64,000 bases of DNA, taken from Argentina anserina (taxonomy: Eukaryota > Streptophyta > Magnoliopsida > Rosales > Rosaceae). Under the pieces are notes generated by a model. That model had not been told where the DNA came from, made no database searches, and worked only from the letters and a program-made list of their open reading frames with translations. Made by a program: the position numbers and the translations under genes. Location of the stretch: positions 26,970,001 to 27,034,000 of the forward strand of contig NC_065873.1 of NCBI RefSeq assembly GCF_933775445.1, written 5' to 3'. This document shows, piece by piece, positions 45,569-55,638 of the stretch. Position 1 is the first letter of the stretch, and every line of letters begins with the position of its first letter.

Positions 45569-45712
45569 TCATTCTGTGGCGGTGTGACTTGTGGTTGGGA
45601 GTGTGGCGATGAGTCGGAGTCGGAGTCGTGAGTGGAATGAGTGGATGTGAGAAGAGGAAGGAGGAGTAGAAGTAGAGAAGCGAGTGAGAGTAGCGATGGA
45701 CGAGAGAACCAT
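45569..45712 (-). other. Transit-peptide-like upstream ORF overlapping the start of peptidase copy B
   Basis: A 47-codon ATG frame reads MVLSSIATLTRFSTST and continues rich in Ser, Thr, Arg and His with no acidic residue until the last one, like a plastid or mitochondrial targeting peptide. Its TGA overlaps the ATG of copy B (ATGA), so it is one frame off. It may be an upstream ORF or a former transit peptide cut off by an indel. Confidence 0.4.
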
Positions 45713-48700
45713 TTTGACTGACCAACCTCTATTTTTTTCAACTTTAATCATTTAATTATTTCCAAAAAAGACTTAACAACTGGGCCGGGTACTGCAGGGG
45801 TTCCTACCTATGCGAAGGACTATTGGACCGAGAACTGGTATTGTGACACACGCTAGATACTGGACCTTTGGACAATTCGACAGTGAAAGACTAACCAAAA
45901 AAACGAACTGGGCCGGGTTTATATGGGAACCGGAAATACTTGGTCCGCCGACGATGGCCGATACTTGCCAAACCAATTCTGGTCCGATAAGTACCGTAAT
46001 CCCGTTTATACACTTACTAATACGAAGTGTAGAGAAATGAATACCGAGCATGAGATTGAAATCAACAGTTAAGATTGAAACACGAGGCAATATGAGGAGA
46101 TCTCTCATAAAGAGAGTATCAAAGTCCCCATTTGTAGAATATATAGGAGAATAATTAGACTTCATGTCTTCGTCATCATAAACCTACAATTTTGTAAAGT
46201 TTCTATCAAAATTGTTATCTTACACCCGCGCACCTTACATGTGAGTCATTTTGATGGTGATTATAGGGGTAGTATGATAGTAATATTAAATAGTAACATG
46301 TATGGTATGTAGTCCATTATTTTACTATTATTGTCTCAACTTAGCCACTTTTAAAGTGTTTATTTGCAATTACAACATAACACGTACATCTCAATTAGTT
46401 GGATATTATAAGTACACCCTCTTAGAGATTGTTTTCTTATCCAACACTTTTGTAATAGAACTTTATATTGTCAATTATTGAGTAATGGGAGAGATAGATA
46501 TGCACCATCAAAGTATAACAGCAGGTACGTATAGTATATTATTTTTTTCCATGTTGTCCAATCGATGTAGTTAGCCCTAATAATTCTAACGAACATGCAT
46601 CTTTTCTAGCTGGAACCCTATCGTAGCTCGCCAATACCACTCAAAATCTCTAGATAATCTTCCCCATGTTTTTTTTTTCAACTTATGATATAGCACTCCA
46701 CCAAGCATAACCTGTTGAATATAATCATATATGATTCAAAACCCAAGTAATTTATGTACAAGAGAAGTTGTATTTCTCATTTAAAATGTTGAAAAATTCT
46801 GATCTCAATAACATCTAAATCACCAATCAAACAATCAATATTATTGGGTTTGCACTGTTGATAGTGGTGGAGATCATACATTGTTTCTGCTTTGCATTTA
46901 GCTTTATGTTGCTTCAGTGCAGACTATGTTCTCATTTGGCAAATTCATATGGATCTGGAACCCACCTTTGCTGCAGGGAACCTATAGACTATAGTCAGTA
47001 TAGTGCATCGATCCTAAATATGCTAAAAAGGGTTTTTACTTTCTCTTTTTTTTTTCCTCTTCCCAGGCTTGCTAACTCCATGAATTATATCCAGAAGTGA
47101 AAGTGTGAAACTAATGGCTCCACCTCAACCCATTTCATTCATATTTTTCTCAGAACATTATCAAATGTCTGTTGAAATATCTCAATAAATATTGTAACCA
47201 AAAAAGAAATATCTCAATAAATAAACCACAGAATAATTATTGTTGACGCCACAGGTCTTGAATTTCATTATTAAGCTCATCGATCTCATACAGAAGCAGG
47301 AGCTGTCAGTTGTGTAATTAGTAGTTGCCTTCATGCATTTATGTGTGAAACCTCAGTATCACTTGTTTCTTTAGAAGGAAGAATTAGACGTAACATGATC
47401 GGGTAGAATCTTAGTTGTTAACAGAAGTTAGAAAGAAAAAGAGTGGAAGCCTTGTTCCTATCTCTTCAATGCTTCGTTTCTAATTATAAAAATCCAACCC
47501 ACATACTTGAAAAGAACTCCAACTTGAGTTCGTGATTGTGGGCACCATAGAAAGGTGCCTATATCATGCAACAGATGCTGTATAATATTGTCAAATGATA
47601 TTGGTTCGATTTATGGCGATGCCGACATCACTGCTTCATTATATATATTGATCATGGCAAAGGAGCCAAAGCATGGACAGCGATCCTATCTCCTTCTGTT
47701 TTAGTTTGGAATGTGTTATTAACACTCAGCAAAACCCTAATTAAATTATTAACCTCGATTAGTTGCTACTAAAACTGAAGGATTAGTTTCCCATATATAT
47801 CTTAGCTTACTCGTAACTGCCAGATAAAATTGCATGCAGAATGAGCAGTGTGGATTCAAAGCAGGCAAGCAGCAGTAGGTCATATTTAAAGCCTGATCGA
47901 GTTGGAGACGATTGAACATGTACAGAGGAAAGTATATTACGAGGGTGCGTTAAGACGACAATGTGTTCGATGAAATTGTCGATCAAGTGCAACAAACAAG
48001 TAAGCCATTAACATGTAGACTAAGCACATGCAACTATGCTTGCATTGTAGACTGTATCCTCTCTCAGCCTTAGAAGAAAATAAATTTTGGATCCGCAACT
48101 GCACAAACCAGACCAGTGAAGCTATGGCCAAGTATATTTTCGATCAATGATTACCCCTTGGCCGCCTAACATGGGTTTTCTGATAAGAGAACGACCATGG
48201 TCTGACATATAGAAGAGGGAGGAACTCAAAAGGAGCCAGGGAAAGTGATGGTCACTAACAATAGCATAAAGCAGGGTTGAGTTGCCATGGATTGGATTAA
48301 CAGAAACAGAAGATTTAGAGAGATGAGCTGCATCTAAGAAATTATTGAGCATTTAGGATGGGATGGGGTTTTGGGAAAGCAATAAAGCAAGTGATATTGA
48401 TGTTCAATGTGATGATCAGAGATGCACATGCTAAACAAACATTGCCGCAGTTCTCTTTTTAGCTCAGTTGATGCTTTTTGAGTTTGTTTTTCTTCCTTCT
48501 CTTCCCCACAATCCGTGTGGTCCGATCTCTCCTTATCTTATCACATTCAACTGATCTCTTGGTATTTCCTTCACTAAACTCTGTCACATCAATTTTTTTA
48601 GTCCCATTAAGTTTCCTTTCACTCTTAACCAACTTGAAATGTCTCTATTGAGTCCATTCAGTATTCCCACCTTCATAGATTCCAAGGACACAACACACCC

Positions 48701-49060
48701 CCACCCTAACCGAACAACCAAACTAATCTCCATGCCAGCTCCTCTTTCACTCCGAACAAGGCCCCAGACCCCCTCTCTAGCTTAACTTGTGCCAAGTGAC
48801 GAGTATTGGTGATGGCGAAGTTAGGAATTTGTCGGTATAATGTTGTTATAAGGAAACTCTATGAGACATTTCATCGAACACTTGATATTTAATTTAAATA
48901 AGCTTCACATATTACGCGCTTAAAGTAATCGGTAAAATGTCTCTCAACCAGAATAATGGTCATATTCACGATGACTTTGAGAGTCATTCTATTATTGGTT
49001 TTCAATGGGGTCATTAGCATCAGCATGATGACGTGCCACGCAAGTTTCCAACCTTCCCTT
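45713..49060. other. 3.3-kb intergenic region
   Basis: Begins with the promoter side of pseudogene B. No coding region with recognisable domains is present; open frames are under 140 codons and unconvincing. AT-rich with poly-T runs. Confidence 0.45.
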
Positions 49061-49061
49061 G

Positions 49062-49072
49062 TCTATATATAT
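49062..49072 (+). promoter_or_regulatory. TATA box of the MIZ1-like gene
   Basis: TCTATATATAT lies about 90-100 bases before the ATG at 49161, a normal distance for a short plant leader. Confidence 0.6.
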
Positions 49073-49160
49073 TTCCAATTAGCGTACACAACAGACACTC
49101 AAATCTAACATACCCTCTTCTAGTATCCTTTGAAATTGATATCATATCCAGAATTCAACA

Positions 49161-49883
49161 ATGCCATCTGTGCGATCTAGCCCCTTCTATAACATGGAGA
49201 ACTCAGCCCTCTTTTCTTTGATCCGGCATACTACTACCAATAGCAATTCCACATCCGAGAAGCGATCATCAAAGTCTTCATCATCATCATCCGGAGGTCT
49301 ACTTAAGATATTCAAACTCTTCCCCATGTTGACATCAGGTTGCAAAATGGTTGCTCTCTTAGGCAGACCCCGAAAGCCTCTACTCAAAGATCATGCCACA
49401 ACAGGTACAATTTTCGGCTACCGCAAAGGCAGAGTGAGCCTGGCAATACAAGAAGACCCTCATTGCATGCCAATCTTTGTAATAGAGCTGCCAATGCACA
49501 GCAATGTTTTCCACAAGGAAATGACATCCGATATAGTCCGTATCGCACTGGAGAGCGAGACCAAGACGCACAAGAAGAAGTTGATGGAGGAGTTTGTTTG
49601 GGCTGTGTATTGTAATGGGAGAAAAGTTGGGTATTCAATTAGGAGGAAGCAAATGTCAGAGGATGAGCTTCATGTTATGCAAACTTTGAGAGGGGTTTCA
49701 ATGGGTGCTGGAGTAATTCCAAGTCCATCGGACAAGGAATATGCAGCGGATGGGGAGTTGACATATATAAGAGCAAGGTTTGATAGGGTTGTTGGATCAA
49801 AGGATTCTGAGTCTTTGTACATGATCAATCCAGATGGTGCAGCTGGCCCAGAATTGAGTATATTCTTTGTAAGAGCTCAATAA
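49161..49883 (+). CDS. MIZU-KUSSEI 1-like protein (DUF617)
   Basis: Intronless gene, 240 aa, as usual for this family. The N-terminal 65 residues are rich in Ser and Thr and basic. The DUF617 domain follows (about 80-238), with TTGTIFGYRKGRVSLAIQED, MPIFVIELPMHSNVFHKEM, a WAVYCNGRKVGYSIRRK segment and GAGVIPSP. The C-terminus has GELTYIRARFDRVVGS, then GPELSIFFVRAQ. Arabidopsis MIZ1 is required for root hydrotropism and associates with the endoplasmic reticulum; other family members are uncharacterised. Translation probably starts at 49161 just behind the TATA box, but a second in-frame ATG at 49194 is possible. Confidence 0.93.
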   Translation: MPSVRSSPFYNMENSALFSLIRHTTTNSNSTSEKRSSKSSSSSSGGLLKIFKLFPMLTSGCKMVALLGRPRKPLLKDHATTGTIFGYRKGRVSLAIQEDPHCMPIFVIELPMHSNVFHKEMTSDIVRIALESETKTHKKKLMEEFVWAVYCNGRKVGYSIRRKQMSEDELHVMQTLRGVSMGAGVIPSPSDKEYAADGELTYIRARFDRVVGSKDSESLYMINPDGAAGPELSIFFVRAQ

Positions 49884-50827
49884 TTTATATGTTAATTATG
49901 TACCACTTCTATATATTGATTTAGATTTTGCTAATGTAAATTAAGGTTTAGATGAGTGATTTGAGATCTCCTAAAGTTCAATGATTGGGATATAGATTTG
50001 AATCATTTGATTGAGTTACTAAAGTATAACTGTTCAATTCAAAACTATCTTGTCAAAACATTGAAAATTTTATACAGTATGTTGGTGGTCAATAATATAA
50101 TTAGAAAACTAATATTTCTAAAAATAAAAGATGTAAAACTTACTTCCGGTTTGGCATATGACTGCCACAACCAAATCTAGGCTCGTTTAAGTTCATAAGC
50201 ATTGTTAAAACTAACATGTCTGAAAAATCATGTGATCACAATTAAAAAATGATAATTCTAATTGTTACACTACAAAAAAATGAGCCACACTTGAGCCACA
50301 ATTGATATGTGCTCATTGCTCATGTTTTTTGTAGTTAGAGCTGGAAAAACAAACATGTCACTATAAAACTCTACTAAGATAGCGATGAGCTGTCAGGAAC
50401 ATAAAGGAGGTACTGCGCATTTGGTCAATCTAGTATGATCGTATGGATTATTGTATTGATACTGCTATGGCCAACATATGCTCTCCTCAAAACCTCTATT
50501 TTCAAACCGATCTAATTTCCGTCTTTCCCAAAGTTTTCCCAATTTAGATGTCTTGGGAATTAAACAAGCTCCTAACACAGTTGAAGATGTTATGGAACAT
50601 GTGTAATTTCATGAGGTTTTGGCTCAATGTCCCTCTCGTTGCAATTGTTGCTTCACTAGCCAAGGGAGTTACTTCGACACTTCGCAAGACTAAGATTAAC
50701 AGACATAAAAAAAAGGAAAAGAAAAAACTATTATGTTGGGTTGAGCTGCTGAGCATGTTCAATTTGTTCATCAAAATCCTAGCCCAACCTACGTGACCAA
50801 AAATAGGTTAACTACAACAAGTTGAGC
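49884..50827. other. Intergenic DNA after the MIZ1-like gene
   Basis: AT-rich, no supported gene. It contains the small CACTA-like fold-back at 50268-50336. Confidence 0.5.
50268..50336. mobile_element. Tiny CACTA-like fold-back (69 bp)
   Basis: Starts CACTACAAAAAAATGAG and ends with the near-inverse CTCATGTTTTTTGTAGTT. The CACTACAA terminus is typical of CACTA (CMC) transposons. The interior is about 30 bases, so it is a remnant or miniature derivative. No 3-bp duplication could be confirmed. Confidence 0.5.
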
Positions 50828-51364
50828 TAGGGGTGGGCACGGGACGGGATGAGACAGGACGGGGCTCATCCCACGTTCCATCCCATTTTTTTGAATCGGG
50901 ACGGGACGACAGTTTTTAAGAATGCATCTCACTCGGGATTAATCCCGGTTGGGACGGGACTGAATCGGGACGGGACAGGATGAGACAAATCCCACATTCC
51001 TATGAAGTTAAATAAAAACCTATATATTTATTTTTTCATTAACAAAGTAACATTCAATAATGAAATTTTAACAAGAAAATGCATATTATGTTCAAAATAT
51101 TATAATTTACCATTATTATTTGAGTTGATATAATTTTAGAGTTATTAAGAACATAAATTAGTTTCATTTTGATACAAATATATCAGAATTTTTAAGTTTT
51201 CATTAAAGGTGGAACGGGACGGGACGAAGCGAGATAGAAATTATTCGTCTCACGTCCCGTCCCACTATTATGAAACGGGACGGAACAAACGTTTTTAGAC
51301 CTCCGTCCCGTCCCTATGAATTTCTAGACGGGATCGAGATTTCTGTTTTTTATGCCCACCCCTA
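50828..51364. mobile_element. hAT-like non-autonomous element with CGGGACGGGA motifs
   Basis: The ends are TAGGGGTGGGCA and its inverse TGCCCACCCCTA, apart from one added base near the right end. They are flanked by a perfect 8-bp duplication AGTTGAGC (50820-50827 and 51365-51372). Sub-terminal regions repeat CGGGACGGGA and its inverse, while the centre is AT-rich. Length is 537 bp and nothing is encoded. The termini match those of the element at 17667-18293. Confidence 0.88.
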
Positions 51365-51462
51365 AGTTGAGCTTTCACTCTTTCAAAGTTTCAGTACATT
51401 TCAAGCGTCAATTTCGTGTTTCACACTTGCAGCCAAAAATGAAGAAAGAAATTGGGAGAATG

Positions 51463-52031
51463 TGTTAAACAGCGACAAGCGTGGCCCGTGGACCAACTGT
51501 ACCGATATTGTCCCAACTTAACCACCTCACAGGTGTTGGGTTTTTAATCACAAAAGGCCTCTGTACAATTGGTTATTATCCACCCACTTATAAGCTTGAT
51601 TTTCTTTGTCACTTCTTAGATGTGGGATCTCTCCTCTCCAACACGCCCCCTCACGTGCAACCTAATTTTTAGGTCTGCACGTGACAGATTAACATCCCAC
51701 ATACTGGGATGAAAGAAACTAAGGTCCAGTAACCAACGACACTTAGTGGTCATCCAATCGGAAATCCTTCGATGGCATGACAAAGTGGCACCCAACTCGG
51801 GCCCACGAAAGATTGGAGGCGCGACTGGAGAGGGACCCGCTCTGATACCATGTTAAACAGCGACAAGCGTGGCCCGTGGACCAACTGTACCGATATTGTC
51901 ACAACTTAACCACCTCACAGGTGTTGGGTTTTTAATCACAAAAGGCCTCGGTACAATTGGTTATTATCCACCCACTTATAAGTTTGATTTTCTTTGTTAC
52001 TTCTTAAATGTGGGATCTCACCTCTCTAACA
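51463..52031 (-). mobile_element. TRIM inserted in the F-box pseudogene
   Basis: Two direct repeats of 181 bases (51463-51643 and 51851-52031), both TG...CA and nearly identical, flank a 207-base non-coding centre. GCTCTGATACCA at 51838-51849 is the inverse of the tRNA-Met primer binding site, so the element lies on the minus strand with its 5' LTR on the right. A polypurine tract is seen next to the other LTR. The flanking GAATG occurs at 51458-51462 and 52032-52036, a perfect 5-bp target duplication. The similarity of the LTRs suggests a fairly recent insertion. Confidence 0.93.
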
Positions 52032-52482
52032 GAATGCAGTGGCTTTGTCACAAAGAACTTGGGCTAATCCTCACCAAGCTCACCAATCCAGCTGACAGAT
52101 TAGCGTTTTTTCCAAAGTTTGCAAGGAATGGTTTCAAGTCGATTGTCTACACCGAACATCACTTCATCTACTCCGACACCAATTTCTCCGTAAGGTTCTC
52201 CCTAGATTCCCCAATTTACTCACATTCCATACCTCCGAGCCTATCACCGACGCTGACCTCGAATTCTTAGCCCAAACATGTACCCAATTCATGACCATTG
52301 ACCTTACTACGTCAGGTCACAAATCATCCACCTCTCCGTGGGTTCGGCCTCCGTAGAGATAGCCAAGAGATGTCCAAAGTTATCCAATGTTGTGCTAAAC
52401 AGAAGGAGGTCTATTACTGACCCTGTTATTGTTGCGCCTGTAAAGTTCGCACTGAATTTGGTGCTTTGGGAGGGTATTATAG

Positions 52483-53149
52483 CCAGAGGTGGATCAAAGC
52501 CTAGGGTCGGTTATATATATACAGTATTAGACATAAGCAACTCCCGATCTATTCCTCTAGACCTCTCAGTCTCTATGTTAAAGCATACTTGTTGAGGAGG
52601 CTCAACCAAATTCATAGTCCTACGGTCCTATGACTCCTATCATGGTTTGTTAGACTAATTCACCAAATTCTACTTCTTTGACTCCTCTATCTTTTTCTTT
52701 CTCCAGTAATTTACAGATTGCAAGTATAAACTATTATTATTTTCAATTTGAGTAGAACAATTAATTGAGTTATCTTATTTGATGTGATTCTCTTCTAGTT
52801 TGTTTCGAATTTTGTTAGATTTGTACCTAGAGTCCCTAGACATATGCATGCATGGAGTGAGAGGAATCAAACAATGACATATTAGCATTTGGATTCCTAA
52901 CATTCAAATACTAAATTGGTGATTTATGACTGAAAATTTATCTAACGGTAAGGTTAGATTTAGTTAGTTTATATTTTTATATTGCATTTGAGAAGTCAGA
53001 CTAACTATGTCGTCTCCCCGCCTTCACTTGGTGTATCTTTTGTTCCAATTAATATACATTTTTCACACCGTCGAGATTTATCATTGTAATTTTTTATTTT
53101 AATAGAGAACTCAAGCTCACCTAGACTCTAACTTATGATTCGCTACTGG
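52483..53149. mobile_element. 667-bp element related to the one at 38091-38753
   Basis: Ends CCAGAGGTGGATC and, inverted, CCAGTAGCGAATC. TTATAG flanks both sides (52477-52482 and 53150-53155). The right part, read inverted, shares the order AGTCTAGGTGAG then TTCTCTATTAAAA with the left part of the element in the peptidase pseudogene, and the lengths are nearly equal (667 and 663). Non-coding. Confidence 0.65.
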
Positions 53150-53445
53150 TTATAGCATCTCGGATAGAGCCCTCGAAGCAATTGGGTGATGTGGTTCACT
53201 TAGCTATTTGGATTTGGAGTCGTGTGGTTTTACGGCTCATGGGTTGTGTGGTCTTGCAAATGGGGCTTGCTCAAAAACGCTGAAGACATTGATACTTGCT
53301 CGGTGTAAGGGAATTACTGATGTTGGGGTGTCGAGTTTGCAAAAAATGCAATGCTTAGAGCTCCAGAACTTGTCTAGCTAAAAGCTCAAGGCATAGAATC
53401 ATTGACTTTGGGGGTGTGGCAATCTCGCTGATTATTCAATTGATT

Positions 53446-54558
53446 ATAAGATGTTTACAATTAATTTGATAATTTGTGTTGATTACAATTATATATATTT
53501 AATAACACATTTGATGAATGAAATTTAAAAACAAGAAAAACAAAAAGAAAGACCAAAAGAGAAAATAAAAAAGGAATAAGAAAAAAAGAAAAAAAAATAT
53601 GATTTGAATTTGGGGTATTTTAGACATTTTAACGGCTTAACGGAATTTTTTAACGGTCAACTAACGGAATGGACAAAACTGTTAAAAAATAAAAGTTAAA
53701 GGATATACAGATTAAATTTAAAAATAGAAGGACAAAACGGTTTTTACACCTAAAGTATAGGGTGTCACAAGTATTTAACCCTTTAAATAATTTTATGCAA
53801 TCTTCATTGAGAGAAAATTATCTATCAGTCACGAGTTTCGGATCACCAATTTTGATACTGCTACACCTGATAGAATCTTCAATGTTCTAAAACTCGAAAT
53901 TAGAGGTTATAAGTAGATCTTCGATCACCAAAATTTTGATAAACAACTAAAATGTTATAACAAACATGTTGTGAGGGTCCTCCACTAAGGGATTTTTTTA
54001 AGATAGCTCATTAATTAACTTTTTTAATTATATTTCCACCTTTCAACTTTTAGGGTTTAATGTGTATATCACCTTTATAAAATTTCAGCCAAAATGATGA
54101 TTATTAAGGTATCAAATGTGGTAAAAACAATGAACGCGTCAAATCTGTCTTATAAGTTTACATACCCGTTTTAAATGTCTTAAAACCTCTAATTTTGTTG
54201 AAATTTTATAGATGTGATCTACAAAATGTAATTGAAAATGTTATTCAAGTGACTTACATCATTTTTAAAACTAAAAAAAAAAGATTCCTTACTAGAATGG
54301 CCCTCAACACGGTATTAGTCGATCTCGATATGTCACTAGAGCAAATGTTCGATCCGTCAATGTTAATCAACTTTTATTTTTCTTTAGGGTTACCAGAAAG
54401 TGAAAAAACATGTGTAGCACAGGTGTCCCAACTATTGGACAGAAAGTAGGTGTCGTTATAAACTGCATCCCACACCGAAAGTTGAAAAATTGGTCAAGTA
54501 CGTCGTCAGTTGGGTGTCTGAGCAAACAGAGCACGCAACCAAATCCGAGAGAAAAAGA
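53446..54558. other. AT-rich gap with a solitary transposon-like end
   Basis: A/T-rich sequence separating the F-box pseudogene from its intact relative. Around 53620-53785 a TAACGG-rich stretch ending GGGTGTCACAAGTATTTAACCC resembles one end of a Mutator-like or similar element, but no partner end was found. The region just before 54559 should hold the promoter of the F-box gene. Confidence 0.4.
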
Positions 54559-55638
54559 ATGGCGAAAAAATTAGGGAAAGCTTCTTTCCTTTGCGACGAA
54601 GAACTTGCCCTAATTCTCACCAAGGTTCTCGACCCATCTGATAGAAAATCCTTCTCCCAAGTCTGCAAGCAGTGGCTTCGAGTCGATGGTCTCAACCGAT
54701 CATCGATTCGTTTTCTCCGACCTGATTTTCTCCGTCTGACACTTTCTAGGTTTCCAAACTTAGTCGTGTTCGAAACACCCAACTCAATCTCCGACACCGA
54801 TCTCGAGTTCATCTCCCAGACATGTCCCAAAATCGAAGTCCTCAACCTTAATCTTGTAACGACGTCGTTGGATCTCGGTCTCAAATGTTTAGGTCTACCG
54901 GCTTTGGCAAATGGGTGTCCGAAATTGTCCAAGGTTATACTTACTGGAAGAAGCTCTATTACAGATCAGATATCTGTTTCACTTGTGAACTTGGTGAAAA
55001 ATTTGACGTATTTGGACTTGGGGTGTTGCTTAGAGGTCTCTGACAAGTCGCTTGAAGCAATTGGGTTTGGTAGTTCGATTAGTTATTTGAGTTTGGAATG
55101 GTGTTGTCAGATTACTGATAAAGGTCTGGGGTTTCTGGTAAATGGGTCTTGTTCTAAAACCCTAAAGACATTGATACTTGCTTGGTGTGAAAGGATTACA
55201 GATGCTGGGGTAGTCCATTTGAAGGAAATGCAGTGCTTGGAACACTTGAATTTGGCTAACTGTGGCCGAAAGATCACGGACACGGGAGGTGTGGCAATCT
55301 CGGCCATTTCGACCCTCAAGAAATTGAGTTTGGTTGCCCTGGTGAAAGTGACGGACCGCACCATTGTTGCTCTTGCTGAGAATTGTTTCAACTTGGAGGT
55401 CATTGATTTAAGTGATTGTAGACTGACGGGAGCTGGTATTCGGGCATTTGCAAGTCACAAGTTGTTACAATCTATTGTGTTGCGGTTTTGTAATATTAGT
55501 GGGGATAATTTGGATAATTTGGTGTTTCGCTGCGGATCGTTGAAATCTATTGTGCTGGATTCTGAGACCCTAAATCAGATGAGGCCGAGGCTGCGGAAAA
55601 GAACTAGAAAAGTTGTGACAATGGGGTTGATGGCTTGA
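54559..55638 (+). CDS. F-box/LRR-repeat protein
   Basis: Intronless, 359 aa. The frame is open from 54490, but that codon is TTG; the first ATG is at 54559 (MAKKLGKASF). An F-box-like segment at residues 10-47 (LCDEELALILTKVLDPSDR, then VCKQWLRV) should bind SKP1/ASK. At least seven leucine-rich repeats of the cysteine-containing type follow, with LTYLDLGCCLEVSDKSLEAI, LKTLILAWCERITDAGV and LEVIDLSDCRLTGAGI. Such proteins supply the substrate-recognition part of SCF ubiquitin ligases; the target is unknown. It ends with a basic tail (RPRLRKRTRKVV). The nearest match in the window is the decayed copy about 1.1 kb upstream. It is shorter than FBL3/4-type proteins, which usually exceed 600 residues. 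Confidence 0.9.
   Translation: MAKKLGKASFLCDEELALILTKVLDPSDRKSFSQVCKQWLRVDGLNRSSIRFLRPDFLRLTLSRFPNLVVFETPNSISDTDLEFISQTCPKIEVLNLNLVTTSLDLGLKCLGLPALANGCPKLSKVILTGRSSITDQISVSLVNLVKNLTYLDLGCCLEVSDKSLEAIGFGSSISYLSLEWCCQITDKGLGFLVNGSCSKTLKTLILAWCERITDAGVVHLKEMQCLEHLNLANCGRKITDTGGVAISAISTLKKLSLVALVKVTDRTIVALAENCFNLEVIDLSDCRLTGAGIRAFASHKLLQSIVLRFCNISGDNLDNLVFRCGSLKSIVLDSETLNQMRPRLRKRTRKVVTMGLMA

Larger units (their letters stand above)
38002..45572 (-). pseudogene. S9 peptidase copy B, pseudogene with three lesions
   Basis: Exons, in transcript order: 45572-45391, 45315-45128, 45032-44928, 44823-44752, 44629-44482, 44319-44237, 43899-43844, 43641-43505, 43413-43323, 43236-43171, 43057-42835, 42395-40189 (interrupted), 40042-39957, 39872-39750, 39486-39417, 39256-39165, 39006-38902, 38781-38002 (interrupted). 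Without the insertions it would encode 680 aa, and 15 of 18 exon lengths equal those of copy A. Lesions: TAG at 45165-45167 (codon 111) in exon 2, a 2,097-bp element in exon 12 and a 663-bp element in exon 18. The Ser motif GGSAGGY, the Asp region GLEDK and all splice borders remain, so decay is recent. Any product would stop after 110 residues, before the catalytic domain. Confidence 0.93.
51439..53445 (+). pseudogene. F-box/LRR pseudogene, broken by two elements
   Basis: Reading from ATG at 51439, codons 1-8 precede a TRIM (51463-52031). The frame then resumes with LCHKELGLILTKLTNPADR, homologous to LCDEELALILTKVLDPSDR of the intact gene at 54559. A frameshift sits in a T-run near 52109, and several stops follow. 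A 667-bp element (52483-53149) splits the leucine-rich part, which resumes with SKTLKTLILARCKGITDVGV and MQCLELQNLS. Homology ends near 53445, so the 3' third is missing. It is a dead tandem duplicate of the downstream gene. Confidence 0.88.

Noticed and set aside
51481..52270. Two similar reading frames beginning MARGPTVPILSQLNHLTGVG
   Set aside because: They begin at non-ATG codons and lie in the two LTRs of the TRIM; the second runs on into the F-box pseudogene. They are copies of non-coding repeat, not genes.
54490..54558. 23-residue N-terminal extension of the F-box protein
   Set aside because: The codon at 54490 is TTG; the first ATG is at 54559 and matches the start of the duplicate copy in spacing.
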